Assembly: GCA_964036295.1 (NCBI GenBank)
Contig: OZ038463.1
Location: 7,927,274 to 7,991,273, forward strand
DNA length: 64,000 nt
Direction: 5' to 3'
DNA from: Plumapathes pennacea
Taxonomy: Eukaryota; Cnidaria; Anthozoa; Antipatharia; Myriopathidae
Shown here: positions 50,643 through 63,946 of the stretch, piece by piece
Layout: each line of letters begins with the position of its first letter
Position numbering within the stretch: the first letter of the stretch is position 1
Notes under the pieces: generated by a model
The model's input: only the letters and a program-made list of their open reading frames with translations
Told to the model about the DNA's origin: nothing
Databases searched by the model: none
Position numbers and translations under genes: made by a program

Positions 50643-52454
50643 TTCTTATCACCAGTCAGTTAGGGATGGGCGGGGTGGAGTGGGGGTTTTTGTGGAAGTA
50701 AAAGTAATGGTAGCACAAGAGCTTACGGGTGCACAAGTGTCAATTGAAGGGAAAACTAAGTCGAGAAGGTTAGACGTACTAGTAAGCTATAGAGACACTC
50801 AGACAAAGAGTAAGAAAAATAGATGTCGGAGGGCGAAATGTGTCGAGACAGACAGACACAGACACAGACACAGTCCCATCCAGGACATGCAGGCGAAGAG
50901 AGGTCAAATCGGCCTGCCTTACAGCTTAGTGTACCGACAATTTTCCTTGTTGATATACTTAGTCTCCCTTCGGTCTTAGATCAAGAGCCGAGATCGATGT
51001 GCGCATGCATGTCCGAGTATATTACTGCGCATAAAACTCAATCGACAAAGGAAAATCGTTAGGGTTAGGCTTATATTGGAGCACAAAGGGTTTGCACTTG
51101 TTTCCGTGAAAGAAATATTAGTTTCTTCTTTATCAAAGAGATTATGCTAAAGTTCAAAGAATCTCCCTCGCCCATAATGCTTTTTCCGCTTGAACTTTTA
51201 TTTTCATCCGGGAACTAATCAAATATTTAAACACTGTATATCTGTGTATCTGTATATCTGTATATCTTTACAAAAATGATGTTTTGATAAGTTAGAGATT
51301 CTGAAATTTTAAGAGCAGTCAATGGTAGAGGGTGATATTTTGAATATAGTATATTACTACAGTCAACTTTTTATTTTTTGCTAATATGCATAATTTTAGT
51401 TAAATCGTCAGTGCTCCAGAATTGTCAACATTACCCGGAAAAAGTAGCAGATAATTTTTTGTAGCAGATTTTGTTGCTGTTCGATATATCTATGATGTGT
51501 TTATACAATAATGATACAAGTTTCATGCTGGTACGAATTTATCCCAACTTCTGTTTTTGGTTTTGGTTCGTTCACAGATTGATACCACCAGATAATGTCG
51601 TATTGATACGAACGTTTCATTCTGGCACGAAATCTGACTACGTCGTTCTATGGTGGTATGATGTGTGATGTGGTACGATTATTTTGTTCCGTTATGAAAT
51701 GATTCTTTGATTTGAATTGAGCAGAAGTACACGTAGATAAGGCCAACCCTTGGCAATTATCGCTGGAAATCACGAGGACTAACATTCGTGAGCAACGGCT
51801 AATGATCATGTAAACGTGGCGGAAGAAAACCAGAAAATACAGACTGAAAGTTAGAAGTACAACAGAGAAGTAACACATGCATGAATTTACTATCTCAGTT
51901 GTTTCAAAACATGACGTAGTTTATTTATGCTAGAAAGTGCATTTCCAGCGAATTGGATATTTTAATATCCAATTAAAATTATTGATTACTTGTCAGAAGT
52001 CAGAGTTGCACTTTTTGACGAGCAGAACTACCAATAGATTTGGAGTGCGCAATGACAGAAATTGAAACTCTGACTACAAATATAATATTAGATTACACTA
52101 TCATTTATTACTTACACTGGAGCCCAAAATCCCGGGTTGTGTCGAAGAAGAGCGTAGAGTGACACGAGAGCCTCTTGAGCTCCAGCAGATAGAACCTTGA
52201 AATGTTGCTTTTTTCGAAAAGTACAAACAAGTGAGCGGAGCAGGTTAATCGATCAGGGGAGTAGCGAATATTTTCAAGGAGATGGGTTGTTGTCAAGGTT
52301 TCTTGCAATGGACAGATGGGGACTAAAAATTGGGGGTCATGCGATGGTCATCTGGGAATAAAACGACAGGTGGAGACTGAGGAGGTCGCGGCGTTATTGC
52401 TCGTGGCGAAGCCGACGAGCTTAGGATTGGAAAGCGTGTCTTCATCATCGTCAT
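50643..52454. other. Intergenic, 3' of chitin synthase
   Basis: Presumably carries the chitin synthase 3' UTR. I found no AATAAA in the first few hundred bases. Short CAGACA and TATCTG repeats only; no gene. Confidence 0.55.
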
Positions 52455-52501
52455 ATTTTTATTTTTATTATTTTTATTTTTATTTTTATTTTTATTTTTT
52501 T
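52455..52501. repeat. (TTTTTA)n low-complexity tract
   Basis: Seven or so TTTTTA/TTATTT units. Confidence 0.9.
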
Positions 52502-52618
52502 TCTGGGTTACGAATCAGCACACGGTGATTGGTTCATATTTTCACGTGATTTATGATGACGTTTTGTCATCACATGACTTGCCGGGCGAGCAGTTTCGCC
52601 ATTTTGAAGGAGATATGT

Positions 52619-54085
52619 GGGCGATAGAATTGTGCTTTGAGAATAGCCGTAAACAAATATTTGATGGTACCGCTGTCGCCGATAAATATTTAGTCCCGAC
52701 GAAACTTAACAGGGCGAAAGCAGAAACCAAAGCTACGGTGAGCTTTAGCCGTAAAACAATGACGCTTTATGCTTTACTCTGTACATGACATCTGTTGCCT
52801 CATAAAATTCTTCTGCGTATCGTACATTGCCTGTTGAAATGTTTCTTTCATTCGATCATGTAGCCTTTGTTTCGCAATGGTCAGTGAATACCAGAAATGA
52901 AAAATACACCGAAATAATTCTGAGGATTGAGTTTGCAGTCACAAATGGACTGAACACACTGTGAACAAAAGCGCAATAATATTGTAAACATCTCTCGTGT
53001 GACATTCCTCGCTGTCAATTTTATATTTGTTACAGAGCACGAATACTCGAAAGCCTGATAGAAAAAACGTATTGAGTTAATAAAAGAAAACACATAAGTA
53101 ATGAAGCGAAAAAGTAAACTGCATCCCATTCAAATTCAACGCCATTTGGCTCTGTGGAATGCGCACGGATAAACTGGATTTTAGGAAAAGATTTTGGCTC
53201 GCGTTCACCGCACAAGCTTTGAGAACAGCCGTAAACAAATGTTTGATGGTACTTCTGGGGTATTGTAAATATCTCTGTCGCCGATAAGTATTTAGTCCCG
53301 ACGAAACATTCTGTGGCGACACGAAATACTTTTGGGAAGATAACAGGGCGAAAACAGAAACCAAAGCTACGGTGAGCTTTAGCCGTAAAACAATGACGCT
53401 TTATGCTTTACTCTGTACATGACATCTGTTGCCTCATAAAATTCTTCTGCGTATCGTACATTGCCTGTTGAAGTGTTTCTTTCATTCGATCATGTAGTCT
53501 TTGTTTCGCAATGTTCATTAAATACCAGAAATGAAAAATACACCTAAATAATTCTGAGGATTGAGTTTGCAGTCACAAATGGACTGAACACACTGTGAAC
53601 AAAAGCGCAATAATATTGTAAACATCTCTCGTGTGACATTCCTCGCTTTCAATTTTATATTTGTTACAGGGCACGAATACTCGAAAGCCTGATAGAAGAA
53701 ACGTATTGAGTTAACAAAAGAAAACACATAAGTAGTGAAGCGAAGGCTGGATTAATCGTGGCCTCTGATTAGAAATATGAGTCAAGGTCAAACTGTCATA
53801 ATCGATTGTGCATAAAAAGATATGTCACGCATTCTCAAGATGCAGGGTCGCTCAACCTTTAAGAAGCAAGTGTACGAGTGTTGTAATAATAATTTTTAGT
53901 TTAATCAAGGTGTCAAAAGAGCAAGGTGTCAAAAGCCAAGTTCTCTATACTGTGTGATATTTTTATGGTGAGAAATTGGAAGTCTCTCTTGGGAGTTCCG
54001 CTCTTGTCCCCTACTTTCCATTTTATATTCTGGTCTCGACCCAACTCACGCCGCGAGCTCACTGGCAAGGCCAGTCTAGTTTAAA
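52619..54085 (+). repeat. Repeat family 2, copy with internal tandem duplication
   Basis: The block from GCCGTAAACAAATNTTTGATGG to the CTCGAAAGCCTGATAGA motif occurs twice (about 52645-53065 and 53227-53695). The block continuing to the CCGCGAGCTC end is present once. The two halves are more alike than either is to 16100-17115, so the duplication is recent. Confidence 0.85.
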
Positions 54086-55232
54086 ACTTTAAGCGCGCTG
54101 ATCAGACTTAAATTCTATTTCTTTTTCTCCTTTGTTCTGTTCTAGAGTACAGAGTACATACAGTTATAGAGTTCTATAGAGTACATTCATGAGTTGTGAT
54201 AAGTGTCAAAAAGCACATGAGGCGCGTAAGAAACACAGACCTTCGAGGGACACATTGCTTTAGAACATCCAGCACCAACTTCATGTTTACGTTCATGTTT
54301 ACGTTTCATTCTAACCCAGACAAGAGAAGCAGAAAATAAATTGATGTCTGCATGCAGGCAGGCAGGTTTTTAAATTTTTTTTAAATTTCAGTTTTGTACA
54401 GCTATTCTATCTACTACAGAGCTACGATGCTTTGTTTATCGAGTGTCCTTGTTGATCTGTTTTAGTTAAATCGACTTTTTCAGCAAGGAAACTTTACCAG
54501 GTCGTGAGCTATCAAATAACGTTTACACAGTCAAATCAATCAAGGTTCTCATGAGTACTTTTCTATAGTATATGATTGCTCTGTGTTGCCGGGTGGAGTA
54601 AATGTATTTTGCATTAAAGATACCCTAATTGTCTTTTGTATGGCGAGATTGCAAAGGAGATGTGTTCTCAGTTTTTGAAGTTAGGACGCCGACTACACCT
54701 GGTACAGTTTCCTTAAAAGAAGAATTCAACAAGATATCTAGTAAGAAGTGCCAGAACAAAACAAAATTCATCTTGTAGATGTGTTTTCCTAATTTGTCAT
54801 TTTGCTTGGGCGAGTAAATTGTAAATCGGGGGTTCCCACTGCAATTTTGAGCAATGAATGTGATAAAAACGAAACAAATCTTTATCAAGATAATTTACTT
54901 ATAATCATGGATTTTTTTACCACGTTGTAGATTAACCGAGATCCCTGTTGCGTATGTTTCAAAACGAGGCCCAGTGCTTAATCTTACTGGTGAAAATTTC
55001 GGGCAACAGGCAAAAGGCATCTCGGAGTGTTGCTACAGTATATTTAGCAGATCAGCAATATATACTTATTCAATCATGAACACGGAATGAAAAGTTAATA
55101 CATTGCTATTTCAGGAAAGTAATTATCCGTCATACTATGCTGGTGTCAAGTGTGGTCGCTGCGTTTGTGTATGTCCCGTATGTGGGCTCTGTTCCAGTTT
55201 ATTACCTTGTTTGGTTTGTTCTCAGCACCGCC
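54086..55232. other. Intergenic region downstream of matrix-protein paralogue A
   Basis: No gene seen. The AATAAA near 55200 belongs to the minus-strand gene. Confidence 0.6.
55198..55203 (-). terminator. Probable poly(A) signal of paralogue A
   Basis: The plus-strand TTTATT gives AATAAA on the minus strand, about 30 nt after the TGA stop at 55233. The spacing suits a very short 3' UTR. Confidence 0.45.
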
Positions 55233-57567
55233 TCACTTTGCCATAATAATACAGAAAGCCTTGATAGATCGCGCTCCCTTATCGGAATCACTGGAAGCCT
55301 CGTTTCCACAGCTGTTTGAGACATCTACTCCTCCTGCACTTCCGCTCGTCCCAAACCCCAGACGTGATCCAAAAATCGAGCCGTTGCCGGCAATCAACCC
55401 GATTCTAGCGCGTGCGCCATCATAGGATGCGCTGATTATTGGCACGTTATTGAAACCAACTCTTACATCATCAGTCTAGAAGCAAGGAGAAGCCTAAATT
55501 AACGAAATAACGGTTGAGTGAAATAATCCTATAACACACAAACTAACAAAACAGTTTTAAGCTTACCGCATACTATCGTAAACTCGAGTAATGATCACGA
55601 TAAAAGGAAACAATTCTTGTACCAAGACAATTCATTTGTAAATGAGAACTTTTTACCGCTTTCTTGAAGATCTTGATACCAGATATTTTTCACTGTAACA
55701 CCGAAAGAGAATTTGCAAGACGCTCCGAGAAACTGAGGATGACGAGCATTCATATCAGATCAAACTGTTATTTTGCAACGACAGCGCACGCATTTGTGCG
55801 ACCAAAAACCACATCTTCCCTTACGCTCCTTGACTGTTCTCGGTGCAGAGTCAAACTAGGAAATCGAAATAAATCACAGAAATGGTGCTTCTTTATCTGG
55901 TACAGACTTTTGCCTACATTAATCGAATTTACAGCGAAAACCTCTTGAAATAATGCTAGAGCAGAATTTGATTACAGTTGTATGGCCGCCACACAGTACA
56001 CACGCCCTGATTGATCAATGGACCGGCGTATTCTTTTCTCAGCGTAATATGCCACATAGCTAACTATATGTTTTTTAACCTCGTTTGTATGGTCTGCATT
56101 GTAAGTTATGACACTCAAATCTCCGGCCTCGTTTTATAGCTCAAGCCACGCACTTTTGCACTTGGGCTATAAGGTGAGGGAAAATACTCTACACAGCTTA
56201 CTGCACAGACCGTGCACTTTGTTAAAAAAGTTTACATACATACATTTTTTAAGAAAATGTTTTTATTTTAGAACCTGCATAGAAGAATTCTTCACCAGGG
56301 ATCTCCACTTGGTTGCGTAGGAAGCATCCAGCTCTTCAAATGGTTTTGACACAATTTGTCCAAAGAGGTTCCCTCCGGGCATATTGACAAACGTCCAGTT
56401 TCTTTCTCCATTCACTTCCATTCCTAAACAATATCCCTTTTCCAACTGATGTTGTGAAAAAGTCTTGAGTTTTGTTTCTGTCATTTCTAAGTCATGTCCG
56501 TGCTCCTCGTGGTATGGTTCCTCGTTTGTCCAGAGTTCAGACGAGTATCTGAATGTATTCTAAAGAGAAAATGAAAGAAACTTCAGAGCAGCGGCAGCAG
56601 ATACCGTAAATCCTGTAAAAAAACTTTTACTTCGACGAAAAAAATTACTTTGTGTGCAAGCTCCGATATTTTTTGTGCACAACTTGTGTTATAAACAATG
56701 TATTAACAATTCTTAGTTTTGAATAAACTTTTGAGTTTTTCTCAAGCAGTTGCACGAAATAAGAAAAATCCGCATTGTCCTGATTTTGCTGTCGTTTCCA
56801 TAGTTTTCTGTGACTTAAAATATGGCGATCGCACGATCGAAACAGGTATTCTACATGCGCGGTGTCAGCTGTGCTCACCCGTGTTCCATCAATTTTCATG
56901 AGCAACGTCCACCCACCACTATCATCACACTCGGGAATTTGCTCCATGTGACAGTACACAGGGTAAGGGAGTGTCGCGCTGAGGTAGTATTTACCATTAG
57001 GTACTGTTCTGAAACAGAGGATAATCAACGTAAAAAGCGTTAGTTAAGACTACAGGTAACGAAAGGGTGTTGCCAGAGAAGAGGAAACAAAAGAAGTGCA
57101 GAAGAAAAAGCGAGAAGATGAAGAAAGGCGGAAAAGAAGAGCGATAGGCAAACTAGAAGAAAGAAAAAGGAATAAAACCCTGTTGTATAGATACAATAGC
57201 TTAGTCGCCGTCTGGGCTTTACCCTCTCTTCTCCAGAATGTCCATGCACGTTTTAGCTGGTTTTTCGGGCGAATCACCCAGTTCTGTAAAGTAAAAAATG
57301 TTACATGCAATAAAGATTTGAGGAACTGCGCTGTACTTTCGTACTTTGTTGCTTTGTATTGTACAGAGTATTGTGTTTTATCAATTTTGCTTTGGATGTT
57401 TCAATGTGCATTGTGCTGTTAGCCCGTGCCTAGCTTCTCTTGCATCCGTGCACGCCAAAAACAAGTCATGCTTACTTGGTTTAACTTTGCATTGCTTTGC
57501 AGTACCACAGTTGCAATCACAACTGCTTGGCAAATCTTGTTTATTCAAAGTTTTTGTTGCGGGCTGC

Positions 57568-57599
<32 letters not shown>

Positions 57600-59093
57600 A
57601 CAAGAGATTAAGTCAGTAGTAAAATACTATTTCCGTTCAGTGCAAATAATTTTAGTTCAGTTACTACTACATGGAACTGAGATAAACACAGAAAGGCCTT
57701 CATCCTTCACGAAGATTGCCTGGGCGTTTATTGTTTGAGGGTTCATCCCATAAATGTGGACACACTTTTTTCCACCAAGTCAGAATGCAGTTGGAAGACA
57801 AAATGGGGTCATCCCAGTTTAACTACTGAGTCCAGCTATACGTCTTGCACCAATTTTTTGCCTGTTTCTAGCAATTATTTGTCGATCGAGATTCTTCCCA
57901 GCAGATATTGTTTTATTTGTAGTTTGCAATGTCAAACATTTCAGATAATACATTAGTTTGTTTGGTGTTTTTGGTAGTGAAGAAATTTGCCAACCTTAAG
58001 GGCCGATGTTTTAAACAAAGTCTAACTTAGACCGGGTTTATCGCTAAATTAGAGTTTAAACGGACGCTGTAAAACAGGGTTAGTAAAACGTTAAATTGCA
58101 TTTTTAGAACATGTATCGGAGTCAGTTTACAAAGACAACGTTTGGCCGTTGAAGCATGGCTGTTGTTTAAATCTTGTTTAGAACAGGACTTTCTTAACTG
58201 CGGTCTAAACCTTGTTTAAAAAATCGGCCCTAAATGTTTCTCATCGATTATTGGCTATTTTGCTTTGAAGAGTATTACACAGTTACAACAACGGAGAACA
58301 GCAAAAGAAGGCAGATGATTAAAAAATGGAGACAAGTCACATTGGGCTGCAACAAAAAAATACGTTCATGCCAATGTTCGACGCGTTTCGCCCTTCGAAA
58401 CATTAAAATGAGATCCACTCTGGCAGTTAGTCCCTGCGCACCGAATAGATGATGAATGCCTTTCCAGAGGTTTTTGCCGAACATTTGGACAATATGCGGT
58501 TATTGCTTATACTAATGTTTTCTTAATTCTTCTCTAAAAGTTGTATTTGGTTCTGGTATATACCTGCCTGTTCAAAATGCTATATGTTACTTCGGTGGCA
58601 AGGTTCTTGCGCAACAACACATGAATGTGAAGTACTTGTATTCGGTTTTAGCGCTAGCAGTCAATGTAGAAACTGATTAAAATGATTGAATATATTCGAG
58701 GCTCCGCTTGGAATTTGATAATTTTATTTCATGTTTCGCTTCGAGTCCAAATGGGATAATTTTTCAAATAATTTATCTTTCACTCACCTTCATTTGATGG
58801 TAAATCCATCCCTTCATGAAAACCAGTTCTGAATCTGCGTTCCAGGTTTGTTCAATTCCCTGATTGTTTAGCTCACAAATGAACCCGCTACTGTGGTAGT
58901 TGTAGGAAATGCATTTGTGATCTTGTTCGCATGCTCGCGTACAGTCCAACCAGTCCTGCTTCTCAGGAAATGTTCTGAACACATGGTTTGTGAGATAACT
59001 GTCTTGACGCGTGAAAGACGAAGCTTTGGAAAGCTTACATTGTATGCTGAACAGGTTTGCAAAAGCGAATATTTGAAAAAATTGGAAATGCAT
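55233..59093 (-). CDS. Secreted PAN/fibrinogen-like protein, skeletal organic matrix protein 5-like (paralogue A)
   Basis: Six exons on the minus strand: 58788-59093, 57476-57563, 57223-57283, 56879-57008, 56275-56559, 55233-55475. All borders are GT-AG and phases agree; the product is 370 aa with a TGA stop. Residues 1-25 look like a signal peptide. C51, C55, C61 and C73 form a PAN/Apple-type cluster (TRACEQDHKC). A short Cys motif CDCNCGTAKQC follows. Then comes a fibrinogen-C-like module with YCHMEQIPEC and GGWTLLMKIDG (170-193), then IGLIAG, SRLGFGTSG and SCGNEA near the end. From memory, this architecture and ending resemble coral proteins annotated as uncharacterized skeletal organic matrix protein 5-like; I could not run a search. 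It is probably an extracellular matrix protein. Compared with paralogue B it lacks the Cys before the LGFG motif, and its tail AFCIIMAK departs from the usual GYILVQ. Confidence 0.87.
57564..57599 (-). repeat. (GTT)n tract forming the acceptor of paralogue A exon 2
   Basis: On the minus strand about ten GTT units run straight into CAG and the exon at 57563. A longer AAC/AAAAC tract lies upstream of the equivalent exon in paralogue B. Confidence 0.9.
58000..58230. mobile_element. 231-bp MITE, PIF/Harbinger-like
   Basis: Inverted ends GGGCCGATGTTTTAAACAA and TTGTTTAAAAAATCGGCCC, flanked by TAA (57997-57999, 58231-58233). The interior echoes GTTTAAAC motifs. Lies in intron 1 of paralogue A. Confidence 0.88.
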
Positions 59094-61351
59094 CGTCGTT
59101 TATCCAGTAAACGTACAACACTAAGGGAAGTTCACAAGTTATCAGAAAATGGCACTTATTTTTTATAGATAGAGTAGAAATAGGTGGTGCGCAAATCTCT
59201 TCGCACCTGGCTCGAGTCGATCAAAAATTTAAATTGCGTATGGTCGACAATGCTGATCATACACCACTTTAATCATAAATGAGCATTTTAGCATAAAAGA
59301 GATTGACGTATATGGGGCATTTATTAACATTTAGGGCCACTTCCCCACAAAGTCAAATATTATCATAGGAAATAAAATTTCTGATGCTTTCTGCGTCAAA
59401 ATCTCGCGGTTAAATGATTTTCATTTGTTCGATTTAAGTCCTAGTAACGTATGGCAGAACTTAGCACATTAAAGTGAATTAAAATGGTAGATTAAACATG
59501 CAAATTGTGTAAACAATGGACACGGACGGCAAATTAGCTAAATTTTAGCAAAGTCGGGTTTTTTTGTCATAGCTACTCCACACATCGAAAATAAATAACT
59601 AAATCTCGAAGAATTCTGAATTTTCTGCCAAATTATTTTTCCTCAACAAAAAATCTTATTTCTTAGTTACTGGAAGAATGATAATGAAAATTTGGTTTTA
59701 ATCTACAAAGACAATAAAACGAAATTGAAATGAGTTGCTATCTTCCAGTGAGGGAACCGCGAAGCATAAACTGAATTTTGTTTGCTTTGATTGCCAGCCC
59801 TCCCATGTACTGTGTACCTTTCCCTTGTCAAATTCATGTTAAAAAGAAACTTAGAAAAAAAATATTGAAGATGACGTATGTTGTTCGCATAGAAAATAAT
59901 GAAAAGCGTTGTGATTCTGTCAGTCAACGAACGGACGCATCAAACTAGTGGCACAGCCCCACACAAAAGAGTATTGGAAATTTCTCACAGCATCTGCCTC
60001 AGTAGCTGAGTTACCGCCAGCCCATCTGTATTTCTCCCATTTCTTTAGAATTCACTGGATATGACGCATAAACTTTCAAATTGCTTGTTTTTCATTGGTA
60101 TATTAAAAATCAAAAACATACAAATGGAAACACAGGCAGACTGCTATGTATTTCCTAATAGTTGCACCATCGCACATTCATTTAGTAAACGCGGCCTCTC
60201 GCGCCCAGAACTTTAGAATTGGAGCAGGACTGAAACGTTTGTATCGTTGTCTGCAAAGTGAAGGGCGTAAAATTGGGTTTCTAACTTCATAAATTAAAAG
60301 AAATCGTTATATTGCTGGATGAATTTATCGCGTCGGCCTTTCGCACGTAAGTGACACTTAACTCACTCATAATGTACAACAGCAAATTCATAATCTGCAA
60401 TAAGAGAAGTCTGATTAAAAAGCAGAACAATGACTTTAAAGAAGCCGACAACAGTAGATTTATGCGATCTCAAGAGACAGCTTCTGGTAATTAACATTTC
60501 CACTTTTTAGTCCCGTTTGCATTAAACCTTGTAATAATTTTTTAGGGTGTTTTCTCGGCAAACGTTATTTCTCAAATTATGGGTTGGATGACACGTCTTT
60601 CGCGCTGAACAGCTTTGTGGGCTTTGTATAAAAAGCGACAATTTGTGCGAGAAATTAGACAAGGCCAAGATAGTTATTAGGTTAAAAGAAGTTGTGGATC
60701 TTTCTTGGCAAAACGGGTCACATTGTGTCGTATAAATGTAGAAGTTTGTTATCGAGCACGACCGACTTGCCAAAATCCTCTTTTACGCGCGAGCCTTGCA
60801 AGCACGCTAGTCGCTTGGACTTCAATAACACCTTCCGCGAAATTGCCGATAAATAAACTACTGAACATAAAACTCGTGTGCCTTTATCGTGGGCGATTTC
60901 TCAAAGTAAACGCTTTTTAAAATACAATTGAAACCTCAGTCAGTCTACCAATGAATTTTAGTCTGATGTTTTACAAAGTTATGTTTCTATGAAAGATTCT
61001 GTCAGGATAAAAGATAAAAGGACTTTTTTTTGGTTCCCGAGTTTGATAGACTCGTTGACAGCCTGTAAAACATTGCCTGATTCGCGCATGCGCACGAGCC
61101 AGGCATTGCCCAACACCCTTGTAATACATGTTGGTCAAACAAGTAAGAATTGTAGTCAAAACGGGTAAAACATTGTTGGATAACTTGATTGAATATTCTC
61201 GTTTCTCTTTCCAGTCCAGCAATACATGACATTTTCATGGCATCTGCTATAGCTGACATTTCCAAATAGGTTATTTTGAGAGAAAGTATACTCGTATACA
61301 ATACATGACGGATTTACAGGTTAGTTCTAACACTAATAGGTCTAATCATTT
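59094..61351. other. Intergenic region between the two matrix-protein paralogues
   Basis: About 2.3 kb, AT-rich. Must hold the promoter of paralogue A and the 3' UTR of B. No further gene or complete repeat recognised. Confidence 0.6.
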
Positions 61352-63841
61352 TCACTGAACTAAAATATATCCGAAAGCCTTTTTAGTGACCAGTTCCCCG
61401 CTATTATTGGCCTCATTTCCACAGGTGCTAGGTCCATCTGCATGTAATGAGCCAAAGTCTCCGGATGTTCCAAAACCAAGACTTGAGTGTAAGACACCAG
61501 AGCAAGTGTCACTTGCAAAGCCTATGATACCAATACGAACCTTGGCCTGCCTTTGGATGTTGAAACCTTGTGTGCTGCAGTTCACCTGGTAGAATTTGAT
61601 GAGAGATTTTAGCCAAAACAAAAAATTCAGTAACTCGCTCTAATACGGACACCATGGATACCATCTCCAGCTGTCCGTTTTAAAGAGGTGTCAGTCTTAA
61701 AAAGAGTTCAGTTAGAGTAAATGACCGAGGGAACGGCAGGGACCACTACTATCAGGTGTCCGCCTTACCGGGGTGTTCGGTAATAGGAATCTGACTGATA
61801 TCATTGAAAGCAAATAACTGGCTTGTTTGATCCGTGTGCAACACAAGCGACGAGAATTGATGAAAGCTTTCTAGCAGGCCTTTAAAAAAAACCCTTAAAA
61901 GAAGTCATTCGTCGCAACTGGACAAAAGTTGCACGAAACAGAGACCACTCGCATAAATCGATCAATATTGATGCACTTGTCGCGGTAAATGCATGTAAAC
62001 GTAGGTGGTGGGATGAATACGGATGGATAAATAGAAGAAAATGAAAAAATAAATGTTTTACCTGTAATAATGCTCCTTTCAACAAAGATATCCATTTACT
62101 GATCGGAATCGTGGTATTTATCGCATTATTGGATGAAATTACTTCATATAAACTGGCACCAATGTGAGGAAGTAACATCCAGCGGGTAATGCCATCATGG
62201 CGCATGCCCAGACATATTTTTTGAAAAGGAGTAGACCAATATGTAGCAGTCTTAGTCTCCCTCGTCTTCAAGTCTTCGCTGAAATTTTTATCCTTCTCCT
62301 CTTTATTTGTCCAGTAAGATGACTTGAAACCGAAAGTACTCTGTGTCCAAAATAGAGAAACAGCGAATTGAGTACAGACAGACAGACAGAAAAAGTAAGG
62401 TGGGGGGAAAGCACCTAAATCAAAACGAAATCTTTTAGTATAAAGCAAAATTTAACGAATGAAGAGTTAAGCTTTAGTTAACCAGTGGGTCATTTTAGAA
62501 AGAAATTTATGGGGCGTGGAGTTTGGAAGGAGATGTACGCGGCTAAAAGGTGTTTGGGGAATCTCTTTTGCTATTCTGAATTTTCCCTCAACGCCTGGAG
62601 ATTTGGAATGCAGAGACATTGCAACCATGCAAATTGGAATTAATTTAAAAAAAGCTGATTATTGAACGATCTTTTGTTAAAGTTCATTCGACTTGGCCGC
62701 CATGCTGTCACCAACACGGATCACACTCAAAGTGACTATGACTCGACGTATACTCTCTCAAGTACTAAATTAAGATATATCCCACCCTTGAGCCGTTGAT
62801 CTTCATGACCAGCGTCCAGCCACCTCCACCACATCCGGGGATATTGGTCATGTGACAGTACACGTGTCTGAATTCAGGATAACTGGTGGTTCTGATATAA
62901 TAGGCCCGACTCGGGACGGCGCTATATAAGCAAAGATACCAAAATAAATAGGGATACTTAATGATGAATATTTAAGAAATATATAACGCGTTCCCGTATA
63001 ATATAGCCTCATACAAGCCTATGCGGGAAAAGACTTTCTTTGGATTGGTTTTTCTGTTTACCATGTTTTCCGCGACAAACCACCCTTGGAGGGTTTGCTA
63101 AGATAACTTTTGCTCAAGAACCGTCAATAAATCACATCTAAATTCAAACAGGTTCGAAACAGCGGCGATTTCTCGGCTGCAAATCGCCACGAAACCGCAG
63201 GTAGTTTACGCGATTTTTGCATCGAAAATCGCCACTTAAATCGCACCAAAATCGAATAAAAAAAAGGGCTGTGTAAACGGGCCTTCAAGGGACATACCCT
63301 CGCAAGTTGTAAATTTGTGAACAGGAGTCAGCTGTGTCGTTGGCGAAATCTCCTTTACCTAAAACAGGAATGCTAAATATCAGATAGCAGTATGATAAGA
63401 GTTGAGAAGTGTAACGTTATACACGATTTTATTCCTAAAAGGTTGAGAAGTTCCTAGAACAGCCGGCGTAATGCAGTTGAACAGTCCATGAGCGACCACC
63501 TTTATTAAGCGACTACTGCGTAATTAACCGTTGGTTTTGTCTGTTAAACACTGTAAATAGTTCTGACTGTTTTCACGTTTAGTGAAAGCGACCACTTTTG
63601 GGCTGGTTTCCTTGAGGTTCGGCTATATTAGTTTTACGCACATGTTCATTTTTTTATGGTTTTTCTCTGGGCCTCGCTTTGAAACAGAGGAAAAAATTTG
63701 ACCAGATTTCTGACCTCTGTGTTGACAAACTGATACATCACCTGGTTTAACGAACTTGTCTTTTTTCTTTTTCACGCACTGTCCTCCACTGCCGCAGTTG
63801 CAAACACAAAACTCTTGAGCCTTAATCTCTGGCATGCTTAT
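61352..63841 (-). CDS. Secreted PAN/fibrinogen-like protein (paralogue B), 5' end missing
   Basis: Five exons in the window, read right to left: 63742-63841, 63298-63358, 62786-62921, 62062-62340, 61352-61585 (810 nt, 269 aa plus TGA). Every intron phase matches paralogue A, and exon sizes are the same or close (61 versus 61, 136 versus 130, 279 versus 285, 234 versus 243 nt). This shows tandem duplication. Content: Cys motif CVCNCGSGGQC; DSCSQIYNLRG; fibrinogen-like YCHMTNIPGC and GGWTLVMKING; TYWSTPFQKICLGM; and the ending IGIIGF, SSLGFGTSG, TCGNEA, GYILVQ. The latter are the conserved landmarks of the family. The signal-peptide/PAN exon should lie beyond position 64000. It is presumably secreted, with the same likely matrix role as paralogue A. 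Confidence 0.87.
61628..61795. repeat. Palindromic dispersed repeat, second copy
   Basis: Shares AAGAGTTCAGTTAGAGTAAA (matching AGAGTTCAATTAGAGTAAAT at 26.56 kb) and CTATCAGGTGTCCG. Lies in intron 5 of matrix-protein paralogue B, next to its last exon. Confidence 0.75.
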
Positions 63842-63885
63842 CTGGTGTCTGCGTATGGGCTACAAATACCAGGCATGTAAACAAC

Positions 63886-63946
63886 ACAAAAACAACAACA
63901 ACAACAACAACAAAAACGAAACAAAACAAAACAAAACAAAACAAAA
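63886..63946. repeat. (AAC)n and (AAAAC)n tract
   Basis: About eight AAC units, then about five AAAAC units, 45 bp upstream (in gene sense) of paralogue B's exon at 63841. Confidence 0.95.

Noticed and set aside
55150-55425. Plus-strand frame with a hydrophobic N-terminus at 55150
   Set aside because: Overlaps the last exon of matrix-protein paralogue A on the other strand, which has family motifs and in-phase splicing.
57040-57310. Minus-strand frames rich in Leu/Phe/Ser
   Set aside because: They translate the pyrimidine-rich intron between paralogue A exons 3 and 4; only 57223-57283 is coding, in a phase confirmed by both neighbours.
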